DNA of 12,927 nucleotides, taken from positions 1 to 12,927 of the forward strand of contig MTKS01000024.1 in assembly GCA_004028495.1 (NCBI GenBank). The letters run 5' to 3'. A model generated the notes under the pieces. The model had not been told where the DNA came from and did not search any database. It saw only the letters and a list, made by a program, of their open reading frames with translations. Position numbers and translations under genes: made by a program. Source of the DNA: Candidatus Electrothrix marina (GTDB lineage Bacteria; Desulfobacterota; Desulfobulbia; Desulfobulbales; Desulfobulbaceae). The stretch's first letter is position 1, and each line of letters opens with the position of its first letter. This document shows positions 6,161-12,927 of the stretch, piece by piece.

Positions 6161-9100
6161 ATGAAGAAAATACTTCGAACAACGGTGTACAGCTTGGTCG
6201 GGGTGGCATTCTTGCTGCCACAAGCTGGATTCGCGGCCGATGTGTGTAGTCAAGGGCTCGGGATTCCGCCTTTTTTATCTTCCGGGGCTAAACCCAATCT
6301 ATTGATGGTACTGGATAACTCCGGTTCCATGCTGGATGCGGCTTATAGTAAGTCAGGGGTGCTTTTGGATACTTCTGGCACCCCTATTGTCAGTTCGGGA
6401 GGTACCGAGTTGACCTACCAGCGCTGCCTGGACGGGGATTATGATATCAGCGAGTATGATAATAAGGGGATTGAAATTGCCCCCCCTCTCGCCACTGTTA
6501 TCGGTTACGAGGAGGCCAAAACATATGGAGGATATTTTAAAAACGATCAATGGTATCAGTGGAAGTGGAATGCCGGTGCATATGCCTATTCTTCTTGGCA
6601 GAGCGGTATAGAGTATACAACAGGGGATCGGGTATACGATTACGGTAATATCTATGTAGCTACTTCAACGGGAACTTCTGTTGGCAATACACTTGATAAG
6701 GATACAGGCGTTGACTGGGATCATATTTTTTACCTGCCTCGCTGGACCAACGGGACCATGTATGCAGCAGGCTCGTTTGTTTGGTATAGCAATCAATTAT
6801 ACTATACCGCGACCGGCGGAACCAGTAATGATGCTGACGATACAAACGGATTGAAGTTACCAGATGATACAGGGATAACGGATTGGACAGCCGTTGATTC
6901 AACGTGGCTGGCAAAAGATTATGCATCAGGGGATATAGTTACCTATGAGGGAATATATTATCAAGCCTTGGCTGATGTCGGTAGTACTGACGCTAAGCCG
7001 GGTGAGGATAACGGGACGAAGTGGCAGAGCTTGCGTCAAGGGGCATTTGAGAAGATTGATGTGACTGATGCCTGTTCCGGGGTCGAGGCAACCGGGACAA
7101 AGTATACCCGGACTGATGCCATGTGCCTCACCTTGGAGGAAGCCGTAATTCCTAAAAAAGTAACGTCTTTTGCTGCACGCGGCAATTTTTTGAACTGGGT
7201 CATGGCTTCCAAATTTGATGTTGAAAAGAAGATACTCACCGGCGGGAAGTTTAACTACGATGAAAAGGTCATGGTTGCCGAACATCGAGGCTGCTCCGGT
7301 TCGCGTTTTCTTAAGCAGGTCAAATTGGACAGCGGAAAATTTCTCTCTTTGGGTGTTCGCGGTTCCAAATATTCGGCAGATGATCCGTTGATGTGGGATC
7401 GTATTGATACCAAAGACGATACAGCGCGATTGGAGATCCTGGCTGTTACTGATGCGGGCTTCAAGCCTTCTGCGGAATGCCAGGAAATGATTGACACGAT
7501 TACAACGAAGGAGCAGAGCGGGGCCAACTGGAGTTCGGCAATCACTGCCTGTCTGGACACCTTTCCGAACCATGATGATGCAATTACGCATCAGCGGCCT
7601 ATGCTGAACCACAGTCTGCAGTTCTGTTCCAAGGTTGATACTGACAATCTGCGTGACGTCAGTGTTATTGAGAATGAATGCGGAGATCTCTACAGGGGAA
7701 TTCAGACAGCAAATCCCGCGCAGCCGCCCTATGATCCGTCTGAGCTTGAGCCGGAATTCGGTGCGTATATTTGCTTCGGTATCTATGATGCCGCAGTATC
7801 GCCTGAGGAGCGGGCCGGGTATGTGGGCCGTTGCTGGGAACCGGCTAGCGGTCAGTTTAAGACCTGTGAACCGAAACCAGCTTCTTTGGAAAATGCATGT
7901 ACTGGTGACCCGTGTGCCTATACTGGAACTGATGGTAATTTATATCTGAATGAGACTCCGGTGAACGGTAGTGTTCGTTATAATTATAAGTGTACCGATT
8001 TAGGTCAGAATGCTAATCAACGCGACGAATTCGGTTGTAAGAAGCAGAATGGTGATGTCGCTGGGAGTCGTAATTACTGGGAACGACAGTATATGTGGTA
8101 TTTTGAATCAATTGGTTCATACATAGGAACATGTACTGAAGGACAGGTCGCCGACGGCGTAACTCCTGCTGACTGGGAAAATGCTGCTGATACCGCTGCG
8201 GTGGAAGAATGTATTATCCAGGCCAGTATTGATTATTGTAACGATACATCTGTTCCCGAGGTTATTGATCCCTCGGATCAAGCTGGTAATACCACCACGA
8301 CATGGAATATCCCCGGTGTGTTGACAGATTCGCAGATTCTGGTACAACTGGGCGGAAACTATCCCTTGTCCGTTATGAAAGGGTATATTGAAGAGCCAGA
8401 CCGACCGGAAGGCATTATTCAATCCGTTGCACGCGATCTTCGCCTTGGCTTGATGTCATTTAATGACGTGGGTGCAGCAACTGAATGTAGCGCAACGTAT
8501 CTCACTGATGGCATTCAACGTTTCTGTCCGATGGAGAACAAAGACGGTGCAACCTTGCTCAGTAAAATTGAGGACGGTGATTGGGTCATTGACAGTGATA
8601 CTACGTACCAGAGTGGAAAACGGCGTCATGTGGATGACGTTGCTCAGGCGATCAATGATATCCAGGCAACCTCATGGACTCCTCTTGGCGAGGCTTTGTA
8701 CAGTGCTCTCGGTTACTATACCCAGAACAGTAAACTCTGCCTGAATTGCACGGCACGAGACAGTAATGGTGTTTGTCTCGATACTCCGGGCAACTGCCTT
8801 GATTTTGCAACAGATGACGACCCGGTTCAGTACTGGTGCCAGGATAATCACATCCTGGTCATTACAGAAGGGGAATCCACAGCTGATATTAATACGGATG
8901 TAACTACTTTTTTACCGACGGGTTCTGAGAGCTACATCACACCTCGTTTAAGTGACTGTGATTGTCATCCTGATAACAAAGATGCAAACGGTGACTGTCT
9001 ACCGGACTCATTTACCGGTGATGGAGATAATACTGATGTGCAATGCACGGGTAGTATCTACAGCAGTACATATCTGGATGATATGACTTGGTGGGGACAG

Positions 9101-12100
9101 CACTCCTATTCTTTGTTTAAAAATCGATGTGTTGCGGATCCAGATGGCAATGAAACCGAGAAGAATAATATTTTTACTCATGTCGTCACTACGGGCGCGT
9201 TAGCCGCAGATGGTGGCACGGAATGTAGCCCGGATACGCTGATGCAGAATGCAGCAGTGAACGGTGGTACAGAGAAGTATTATTCCGGTGAAGATCCGCA
9301 GCAACTCGAAGATAATCTTTATGCGGTTCTGGGCAACATCATGACCCGTGCCTCATCAGGAGCTGCCGCTTCGGTTATTTCCAACTCCAGGAGTGGTGAT
9401 GGTGCTATTTATCAGGCTCTTTTCTGGCCGAGGAAAGATAATGGCATCCTGGATGACAAGGGTAATGAGGGAACGATCAGCTGGGCCGGTAATATCAATG
9501 CCCTGTTTATGAACTCGTATAATGTAATATTTGAGGATACAAACCAAGACGGCAAGTTTGATCCTAACGAGGATGTTAACGGTAACAGTGTACTTGATCC
9601 GGGTGAGGATGCTAACGATAACGAAGTGTTGGAAGAAGGTGCTGACAAACGGATTAGTTTGTATTTCAGTAATAACGTCAATAAAGTGCGAGGTTGTTAC
9701 GACCTCCTCAATTCGGTTGGGCAATGTCCGTTTGATCCGGTTGAACCATGTAATGCGGGAGACTATTGTGTGGAGATAGAGGATATCAAATATCTCTGGT
9801 CAGCGAACGAGCAGTTACGAAAAATGGATGATCCAAGTAAGCGTAGGATATTTACCTGGAATGATTTCAATAATAATGGCATCGTCGATGATGGTGGTTT
9901 GGTTGATAGCGATGGGGAAACCTTTGTGCTGGAAACCGGAAAAGATTGGGCGGATATAAATCAGAATCTGGTGAGCGGGGATAGAGGCCCTGCGACGGAC
10001 GATTTTGTGACTTCCGACGATTACGGAACGTTCATCGGATACAATGCAGCCCAGGCAGAGGATGAGCGAGCCCAAGATGCTATGGATGCTCTCATTGAAT
10101 GGCTCCAGGGTAAGGATTCTCTCGTGGACGAAAGCTCAGATATGCTCAGTGAAGGGGGGAATGAGAACGGGAGATTGGATAAATCGCTCCGCTCCAGACA
10201 GTATAGATTTGTAGAAAAAGATGCTGCCGGGAATGTCGTGAAAACTGAAGATACTGAATGGCGACTGGGTGATGTTATTCACTCATCCCCGATAACTGTG
10301 AGTAAGCCAGCAGAGAATTTTCATCTTATTTACCGCGATCCGACTTATAACGAGTTTGTCAAGAAATGGTCGGGCCGCCGTACGGTTGTTTATTTTGGTG
10401 GCAATGATGGCATGCTCCATGCGGTGAACAGCGGCTTTTACTCAGACGAGGATCGACAGTTTTTCTGTTCCGAAGGGTATACGGGGCAAGCGAAACCAGG
10501 TGGTGATTGTAAAACTGACAGCCCGAATGAATACAATCTCGGTGAGGAACTGTGGGCCTATATCCCTTATAATCTTCAGCCTCATTTGAAATGTCTTGCT
10601 GACAATTTTTATGAGCATAAGTATTTTGTCGATTTGGAACCTCGTATTGCTGATGTGCAGATTTTCGAGGAAGATGCCGATCATCCTGGCGGCTGGGGAA
10701 CTATTTTGATCGGCGGCATGCGTTTTGGTGGGGCACCGATAGCAGCAGAAGATCTGAATGGTCTTGATGGCTCGAATAACGGAATACATGACCTGCGAGA
10801 GTTCAGCTCATCCTATTTTATCCTGGATATAACAAATCCAGTGAATCCTAAAGTGCTTGGTGAATTAACACGAACAACAGAGAGTACTTATGTTGATTTG
10901 AACTATACAACCTCGTCACCAACCATTGCCGTTATGCGTAAAGGAGATAAAAATGCTGCCGAATCAGCATGGTATCTTGTCATGGGGAACGGACCAGCAG
11001 AACAGGATGGGAGTAATAACCCAGGAGTTCAGGGTAAAATAGCTGTCCTTCCTCTGGAATGGTTACTTGGCCCTGTGGCAAACTGGACGGAGGGTGTTCC
11101 CACAACAGTACCTCTGGGTGGGAAAAAGGCAATCCGGATACCTGATCAGCTGCCTGTAACGGCATCAGATGGGGGGGCATTCCCGGTTCCGATAGCTGAT
11201 AATGGAGGCTATATCTCTAATCTTATTTCTATGGATTATGATATTGATTTAACAGCTCCGGATAATTTGGGTGCTCGGTATACCACGGACGCTGTCTATT
11301 TCGGCACGGTAGACGGTACTGATTTTGCAAAGTATTCCGATGCTGCATTGGAAAATATATATCCAAACAGTAATCCTGAAAATCTTGGTGATCAATGGTA
11401 TTGGAACGGAGGTGGTAGAGTTTTTCGGTTGGTCACCAAAATGGGCTTAACGCCTAATGAATGGACAAGACCTCCCGGGCTTACAGACGACACCAATAGT
11501 CAGGGGGCAATTCGCATGTTGATGGACGTGAAAGGTCCGGTTACAGGCGGACCTTCTGCGGGCTATGATGAAGAGGGAAAAAACTTCTGGATTTATGTCG
11601 GAACGGGTCGCTTTTATGATACAAAAGATAAAACTGATGATGGTCGTTGTCTTGATGCTGATACGATTTGTAAAAGTAGGACGCAAAAGGCCTTATTCGG
11701 GCTTAAAGAACCGATTAAGGACGGTCATGATTTGATAGGATCATCCTCTGTATGTAAAGATAACGTGTTCACATGGGGAACTATTGAATGGAATATCTCA
11801 GACTGGGGAACAGGCACCGATGGGGCGACGGAGAAAAATATTGAGGACCAATCGCACTTAGTCCCTGGAGGTCCCCTTCCGGGTGGAGCTCCTCCAGGAC
11901 AGCGCGGTCTGATGCGTACGGACAACATTCTTGTTTACTCAAACGAAGGTTTTCTTTCTTGTTGGCACCTTAAAACAAAGGATGATTATTCCTATAAGAT
12001 ACTATGGGGGCCGAGCATGACAAATGATCTTAACTGCTTTCCGGGTGGTGAATCCGGGCCAATTTTTGATCCAGATTTGCAAGGAGGGCATTATACCATA

Positions 12101-12640
12101 GATAAGTTACAGGACTATATTGCAGGTGACGGGTGTACGGTCGCGGCTGACGGCAGATTCTACACATCCGGTCTGGACGGCTGGTATCATGTCTTCCATG
12201 ATCCGCGTGAACGTGACCTCAACAGTAGTTTGCTCTTTGATAAAAAACTTTTTTTCTCCACCTATCAACCCTATAATGATAAGTGTAAGGCTGAGGGCCG
12301 GAGTTTTCTATATAAGCTTTATTATACAACAGGGACTGGTGCTTGGACTGATCTAATTGATTTTGGAGACGGTACGTCGACGGCGGATAAAGGTGCTGGT
12401 AGGGCTGCTCATGGACTGGGCGTCGGGGGGAAAGACGTACCTGACGATAAAACAGAAGAAGGCGATTATGATGGAAGTGATAGGGTGCATGAATTTAAGA
12501 GTCCGGTGCGAGGCTTGGCCACTGTCGGTTCAGCCGGGGCCGCAGGGAGCGGTGGTGAGTTTTATGCTGAAAAACCTGATAAGGTAAAACGTGAAAGCAA
12601 TAAGCTGAACTGGTCAGACCGCTGTGGTGTACAAGAGTAG
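6161..12640 (+). CDS. pilY1: Giant PilY1-type pilus tip adhesin (2159 aa)
   Basis: A secreted type IV pilus tip protein. A signal peptide (1-25, cleavage probably after GFA) leads into a von Willebrand A fold beginning KPNLLMVLDNSGSM (44-57, MIDAS Asp52, Ser54, Ser56). The PilY1 motifs YGGYF (122-126) and GNFLNW (341-346) follow. The VWA fold resumes at SWTPLGEAL (838-846, MIDAS Thr840) and HILVITEGES (897-906). The C-terminal part has WRLGDVIHSSP (1367-1377), VVYFGGNDGMLHAVN (1409-1423), ELWAYIPYNL (1463-1472), YFVDLEP (1488-1494) and GTGRFYD (1814-1820), the marks of the PilY1 beta-propeller. Extra elements are three CBM-like repeats (146-288), a stretch with 14 Cys (440-693) and several calcium-like loops. 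At 2159 residues it is far longer than the roughly 1160 of P. aeruginosa PilY1. It is the last gene of the operon, started by an AGAGGA-type ribosome site 12 bp after pilX, and likely acts in adhesion and in control of pilus extension. Confidence 0.95.
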   Translation: MKKILRTTVYSLVGVAFLLPQAGFAADVCSQGLGIPPFLSSGAKPNLLMVLDNSGSMLDAAYSKSGVLLDTSGTPIVSSGGTELTYQRCLDGDYDISEYDNKGIEIAPPLATVIGYEEAKTYGGYFKNDQWYQWKWNAGAYAYSSWQSGIEYTTGDRVYDYGNIYVATSTGTSVGNTLDKDTGVDWDHIFYLPRWTNGTMYAAGSFVWYSNQLYYTATGGTSNDADDTNGLKLPDDTGITDWTAVDSTWLAKDYASGDIVTYEGIYYQALADVGSTDAKPGEDNGTKWQSLRQGAFEKIDVTDACSGVEATGTKYTRTDAMCLTLEEAVIPKKVTSFAARGNFLNWVMASKFDVEKKILTGGKFNYDEKVMVAEHRGCSGSRFLKQVKLDSGKFLSLGVRGSKYSADDPLMWDRIDTKDDTARLEILAVTDAGFKPSAECQEMIDTITTKEQSGANWSSAITACLDTFPNHDDAITHQRPMLNHSLQFCSKVDTDNLRDVSVIENECGDLYRGIQTANPAQPPYDPSELEPEFGAYICFGIYDAAVSPEERAGYVGRCWEPASGQFKTCEPKPASLENACTGDPCAYTGTDGNLYLNETPVNGSVRYNYKCTDLGQNANQRDEFGCKKQNGDVAGSRNYWERQYMWYFESIGSYIGTCTEGQVADGVTPADWENAADTAAVEECIIQASIDYCNDTSVPEVIDPSDQAGNTTTTWNIPGVLTDSQILVQLGGNYPLSVMKGYIEEPDRPEGIIQSVARDLRLGLMSFNDVGAATECSATYLTDGIQRFCPMENKDGATLLSKIEDGDWVIDSDTTYQSGKRRHVDDVAQAINDIQATSWTPLGEALYSALGYYTQNSKLCLNCTARDSNGVCLDTPGNCLDFATDDDPVQYWCQDNHILVITEGESTADINTDVTTFLPTGSESYITPRLSDCDCHPDNKDANGDCLPDSFTGDGDNTDVQCTGSIYSSTYLDDMTWWGQHSYSLFKNRCVADPDGNETEKNNIFTHVVTTGALAADGGTECSPDTLMQNAAVNGGTEKYYSGEDPQQLEDNLYAVLGNIMTRASSGAAASVISNSRSGDGAIYQALFWPRKDNGILDDKGNEGTISWAGNINALFMNSYNVIFEDTNQDGKFDPNEDVNGNSVLDPGEDANDNEVLEEGADKRISLYFSNNVNKVRGCYDLLNSVGQCPFDPVEPCNAGDYCVEIEDIKYLWSANEQLRKMDDPSKRRIFTWNDFNNNGIVDDGGLVDSDGETFVLETGKDWADINQNLVSGDRGPATDDFVTSDDYGTFIGYNAAQAEDERAQDAMDALIEWLQGKDSLVDESSDMLSEGGNENGRLDKSLRSRQYRFVEKDAAGNVVKTEDTEWRLGDVIHSSPITVSKPAENFHLIYRDPTYNEFVKKWSGRRTVVYFGGNDGMLHAVNSGFYSDEDRQFFCSEGYTGQAKPGGDCKTDSPNEYNLGEELWAYIPYNLQPHLKCLADNFYEHKYFVDLEPRIADVQIFEEDADHPGGWGTILIGGMRFGGAPIAAEDLNGLDGSNNGIHDLREFSSSYFILDITNPVNPKVLGELTRTTESTYVDLNYTTSSPTIAVMRKGDKNAAESAWYLVMGNGPAEQDGSNNPGVQGKIAVLPLEWLLGPVANWTEGVPTTVPLGGKKAIRIPDQLPVTASDGGAFPVPIADNGGYISNLISMDYDIDLTAPDNLGARYTTDAVYFGTVDGTDFAKYSDAALENIYPNSNPENLGDQWYWNGGGRVFRLVTKMGLTPNEWTRPPGLTDDTNSQGAIRMLMDVKGPVTGGPSAGYDEEGKNFWIYVGTGRFYDTKDKTDDGRCLDADTICKSRTQKALFGLKEPIKDGHDLIGSSSVCKDNVFTWGTIEWNISDWGTGTDGATEKNIEDQSHLVPGGPLPGGAPPGQRGLMRTDNILVYSNEGFLSCWHLKTKDDYSYKILWGPSMTNDLNCFPGGESGPIFDPDLQGGHYTIDKLQDYIAGDGCTVAADGRFYTSGLDGWYHVFHDPRERDLNSSLLFDKKLFFSTYQPYNDKCKAEGRSFLYKLYYTTGTGAWTDLIDFGDGTSTADKGAGRAAHGLGVGGKDVPDDKTEEGDYDGSDRVHEFKSPVRGLATVGSAGAAGSGGEFYAEKPDKVKRESNKLNWSDRCGVQE
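6480..6486 (+). repeat. C7 homopolymer tract in pilY1
   Basis: Seven consecutive C bases across the codons for Ala-Pro-Pro-Leu at residues 107-110. A G7 run also occurs at 11171-11177. One-base slippage at the first tract would truncate PilY1 close to its N-terminus. Seven-base runs are also found by chance, so this is only a candidate contingency site. Confidence 0.35.
6596..7024 (+). repeat. Three tandem CBM5/12-like repeats in PilY1
   Basis: Residues 146-288 fall into three units that each start and end with Trp: 146-186, 195-242 and 249-288. They share a pattern of Trp, then Tyr about five to six residues later, Gly-Asp/Ser, a Val, a turn, a paired or single Tyr and Ala, with a closing Trp. 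Examples are YTTGDRVYDYGNIYVA and YASGDIVTYEGIYYQAL. This is the outline of carbohydrate-binding module families 5 and 12 (chitin-binding type). The exposed Trp pair used by some of those modules is not obvious, so sugar binding is uncertain. The units lie between the PilY1 motifs YGGYF and GNFLNW. Confidence 0.55.
7478..8239 (+). other. Cysteine-rich stretch of PilY1
   Basis: Residues 440-693 hold 14 cysteines (440, 464, 489, 507, 538, 558, 569, 580, 585, 611, 626, 658, 684, 693), an even number in about 254 residues, with many Tyr, Pro and Asn. I do not recognise a named domain here. The pattern fits a disulfide-stabilised extracytoplasmic module inserted in the VWA fold. No CxxCH haem motif is present. 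Confidence 0.5.
8981..9007 (+). other. EF-hand-like loop in PilY1 (first)
   Basis: Encodes DANGDCLPD (941-949), followed by a further acidic run FTGDGDNTD. Asp/Asn at positions 1, 3, 5 and 9 fit a dockerin-type loop. It lies just after the VWA HILVITEGES strand. Confidence 0.35.
9536..9643 (+). repeat. Three tandem 12-residue calcium-loop repeats in PilY1
   Basis: Residues 1126-1161 form three back-to-back 12-mers starting at Asp1126, Asp1138 and Asp1150: DTNQDGKFDPNE, DVNGNSVLDPGE and DANDNEVLEEGA. Each follows the D-x-N-x-(D/N)-x-x-x-(D/E) loop pattern. The first is the best EF-hand match, and the third lacks the central Gly and final Glu. They join the end of the VWA region to the later propeller part. 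Confidence 0.6.
9863..9898 (+). other. EF-hand-like loop in PilY1 (WNDFNNNG)
   Basis: Encodes DFNNNGIVDDGG (1235-1246), with Asp/Asn at positions 1, 3, 5 and 9 and Gly at 6. It is followed by VDSDGETF. It fits a calcium loop by pattern only. Confidence 0.4.
10766..10801 (+). other. EF-hand-like loop in the PilY1 propeller
   Basis: Encodes DGSNNGIHDLRE (1536-1547), a full 12-residue loop with Asp, Ser, Asn, Gly6, Asp9 and a final Glu12. It is one of the best EF-hand matches in the protein. P. aeruginosa PilY1 has a calcium loop in its C-terminal propeller, so a site in this domain has precedent, though position equivalence is not shown. Confidence 0.5.
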
Positions 12641-12667
12641 CAAGATTTTTTTCAATCTGAAGTATAA

Positions 12668-12704
12668 AGAGCAGCCCTCGGATTTTTCGAGGGCTGTTTT
12701 GTTT
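12668..12704 (+). terminator. Rho-independent terminator of the pilus operon
   Basis: A perfect 9-bp GC-rich stem, CAGCCCTCG (12672-12680) with CGAGGGCTG (12688-12696), has a 7-nt loop and is followed by TTTTGTTT. A few weaker A-U and G-U pairs extend the base. It starts about 30 bp after the pilY1 stop and marks the operon end. Confidence 0.9.
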
Positions 12705-12791
12705 CTCTCCTTTGTCAGCGATTCTCTACTATCCCACCTATATCAGACAAATTGAACAAATTGTTTATCTGGATGAAAAAGGATTTTTCCC

Positions 12792-12819
12792 TTGACTTCT
12801 ATGTTTTCCCGCCTATATT
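12792..12819 (+). promoter_or_regulatory. Sigma-70-like promoter for a gene beyond the right edge
   Basis: TTGACT (12792-12797) and TATATT (12814-12819) are separated by 16 bp, each one base from the consensus. Transcription would start near 12826 and run to the right. It follows the operon terminator, so it should serve the next transcription unit. An ACAAATTG direct repeat (12747-12754 and 12756-12763) lies upstream and recurs at 12902-12909, and could be an operator. Confidence 0.5.
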
Positions 12820-12840
12820 TACCGTCTTTATACGTTATTC

Positions 12841-12899
12841 TCGGACAGCCTGAGTTCCGGTGAGAATCGGTTGCAGGCAACAGCGGGCGTTGAATCCGA
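12841..12899 (+). other. Possible structured 5' leader (three-way-junction-like)
   Basis: Downstream of the promoter the leader can fold with a closing stem TCGGA/TCCGA (12841-12845 with 12895-12899). Inside are a hairpin GCCTG/CAGGC (12848-12852 with 12874-12878), containing CCG/CGG around GTGAGAAT, and a second small AAC/GTT hairpin (12879-12881 with 12889-12891). The phrase CCGGTGAGAATC resembles part of cobalamin riboswitches, but the other conserved boxes are missing. I do not recognise the class. No open reading frame of note covers this stretch (12705-12927). Confidence 0.3.
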
Positions 12900-12927
12900 C
12901 AACAAATTGTAATATCATAACATTTAA

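Noticed and set aside
6926..7612. 228-codon open frame on the minus strand inside pilY1
   Set aside because: It is opposite the conserved GNFLNW region of PilY1, with no signals of its own.
8957..8965. Cys-Asp-Cys-His in PilY1 as a c-type haem site
   Set aside because: Haem attachment needs CxxCH; here only one residue separates the cysteines. No true CxxCH was found in the window.
12841..12899. Integron attC-like site (GTTGAAT resembles the GTTRRRY core)
   Set aside because: There is no matching RYYYAAC partner at the other end, and no cassette or integrase context.
1..12927. CRISPR arrays, tRNA or rRNA genes, insertion sequences
   Set aside because: No regularly spaced repeats, cloverleaf sequences, transposase genes or terminal inverted repeats were seen. 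The window is almost fully explained by one operon and its control genes.

Overview
The window is a type IV pilus minor-pilin operon with its likely control genes, all on the + strand. It reads as a Gram-negative bacterium of deltaproteobacterial (Desulfobacterota) type. That placement is inference from the gene order (fimT/gspH, fimT/gspH, pilW, pilV, pilX, very large pilY1), the moderate GC content and the style of the adjacent NtrC-family pair. No rRNA or other phylogenetic marker is present.

Region 1 (1-2539) holds the 3' part of a membrane sensor histidine kinase, cut by the left edge, and a complete sigma-54-activating response regulator. The two form a PilS/PilR-like two-component system, named by position and domain type. 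Region 2 (2540-2795) is a non-coding control segment. It has a 27-bp near-palindrome at 2602-2628 and, about 115 bp further on, a -24/-12 element at 2730-2745 with the correct 12-nt GG-to-GC phasing. This is the layout expected of an NtrC-type enhancer plus sigma-54 promoter driving the pilin operon.

Region 3 (2796-6148) encodes five prepilin-like proteins: two paralogous FimT/GspH pilins, PilW, PilV and PilX. All have a short charged leader, a Gly|Phe processing site and a hydrophobic N-terminal helix. Region 4 (6161-12640) is one 2159-residue PilY1 pilus-tip adhesin. It has a signal peptide, a von Willebrand A fold with a very large interior insertion, a C-terminal beta-propeller, three carbohydrate-binding-module-like repeats, a cysteine-rich stretch and several EF-hand-like calcium loops. 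A strong intrinsic terminator at 12668-12704 closes the operon. Region 5 (12705-12927) has a sigma-70-like promoter followed by a potentially structured leader that belongs to a gene beyond the right edge.

Together the genes suggest a regulated operon that builds a pilus-priming tip complex (minor pilins plus PilY1). The most interesting points are the sigma-54 promoter with its candidate enhancer, the CBM-like repeats inside the PilY1 VWA domain, the recurrence of calcium-loop motifs in PilW, PilX and PilY1, and homopolymer tracts in pilW and pilY1 that could allow phase variation.
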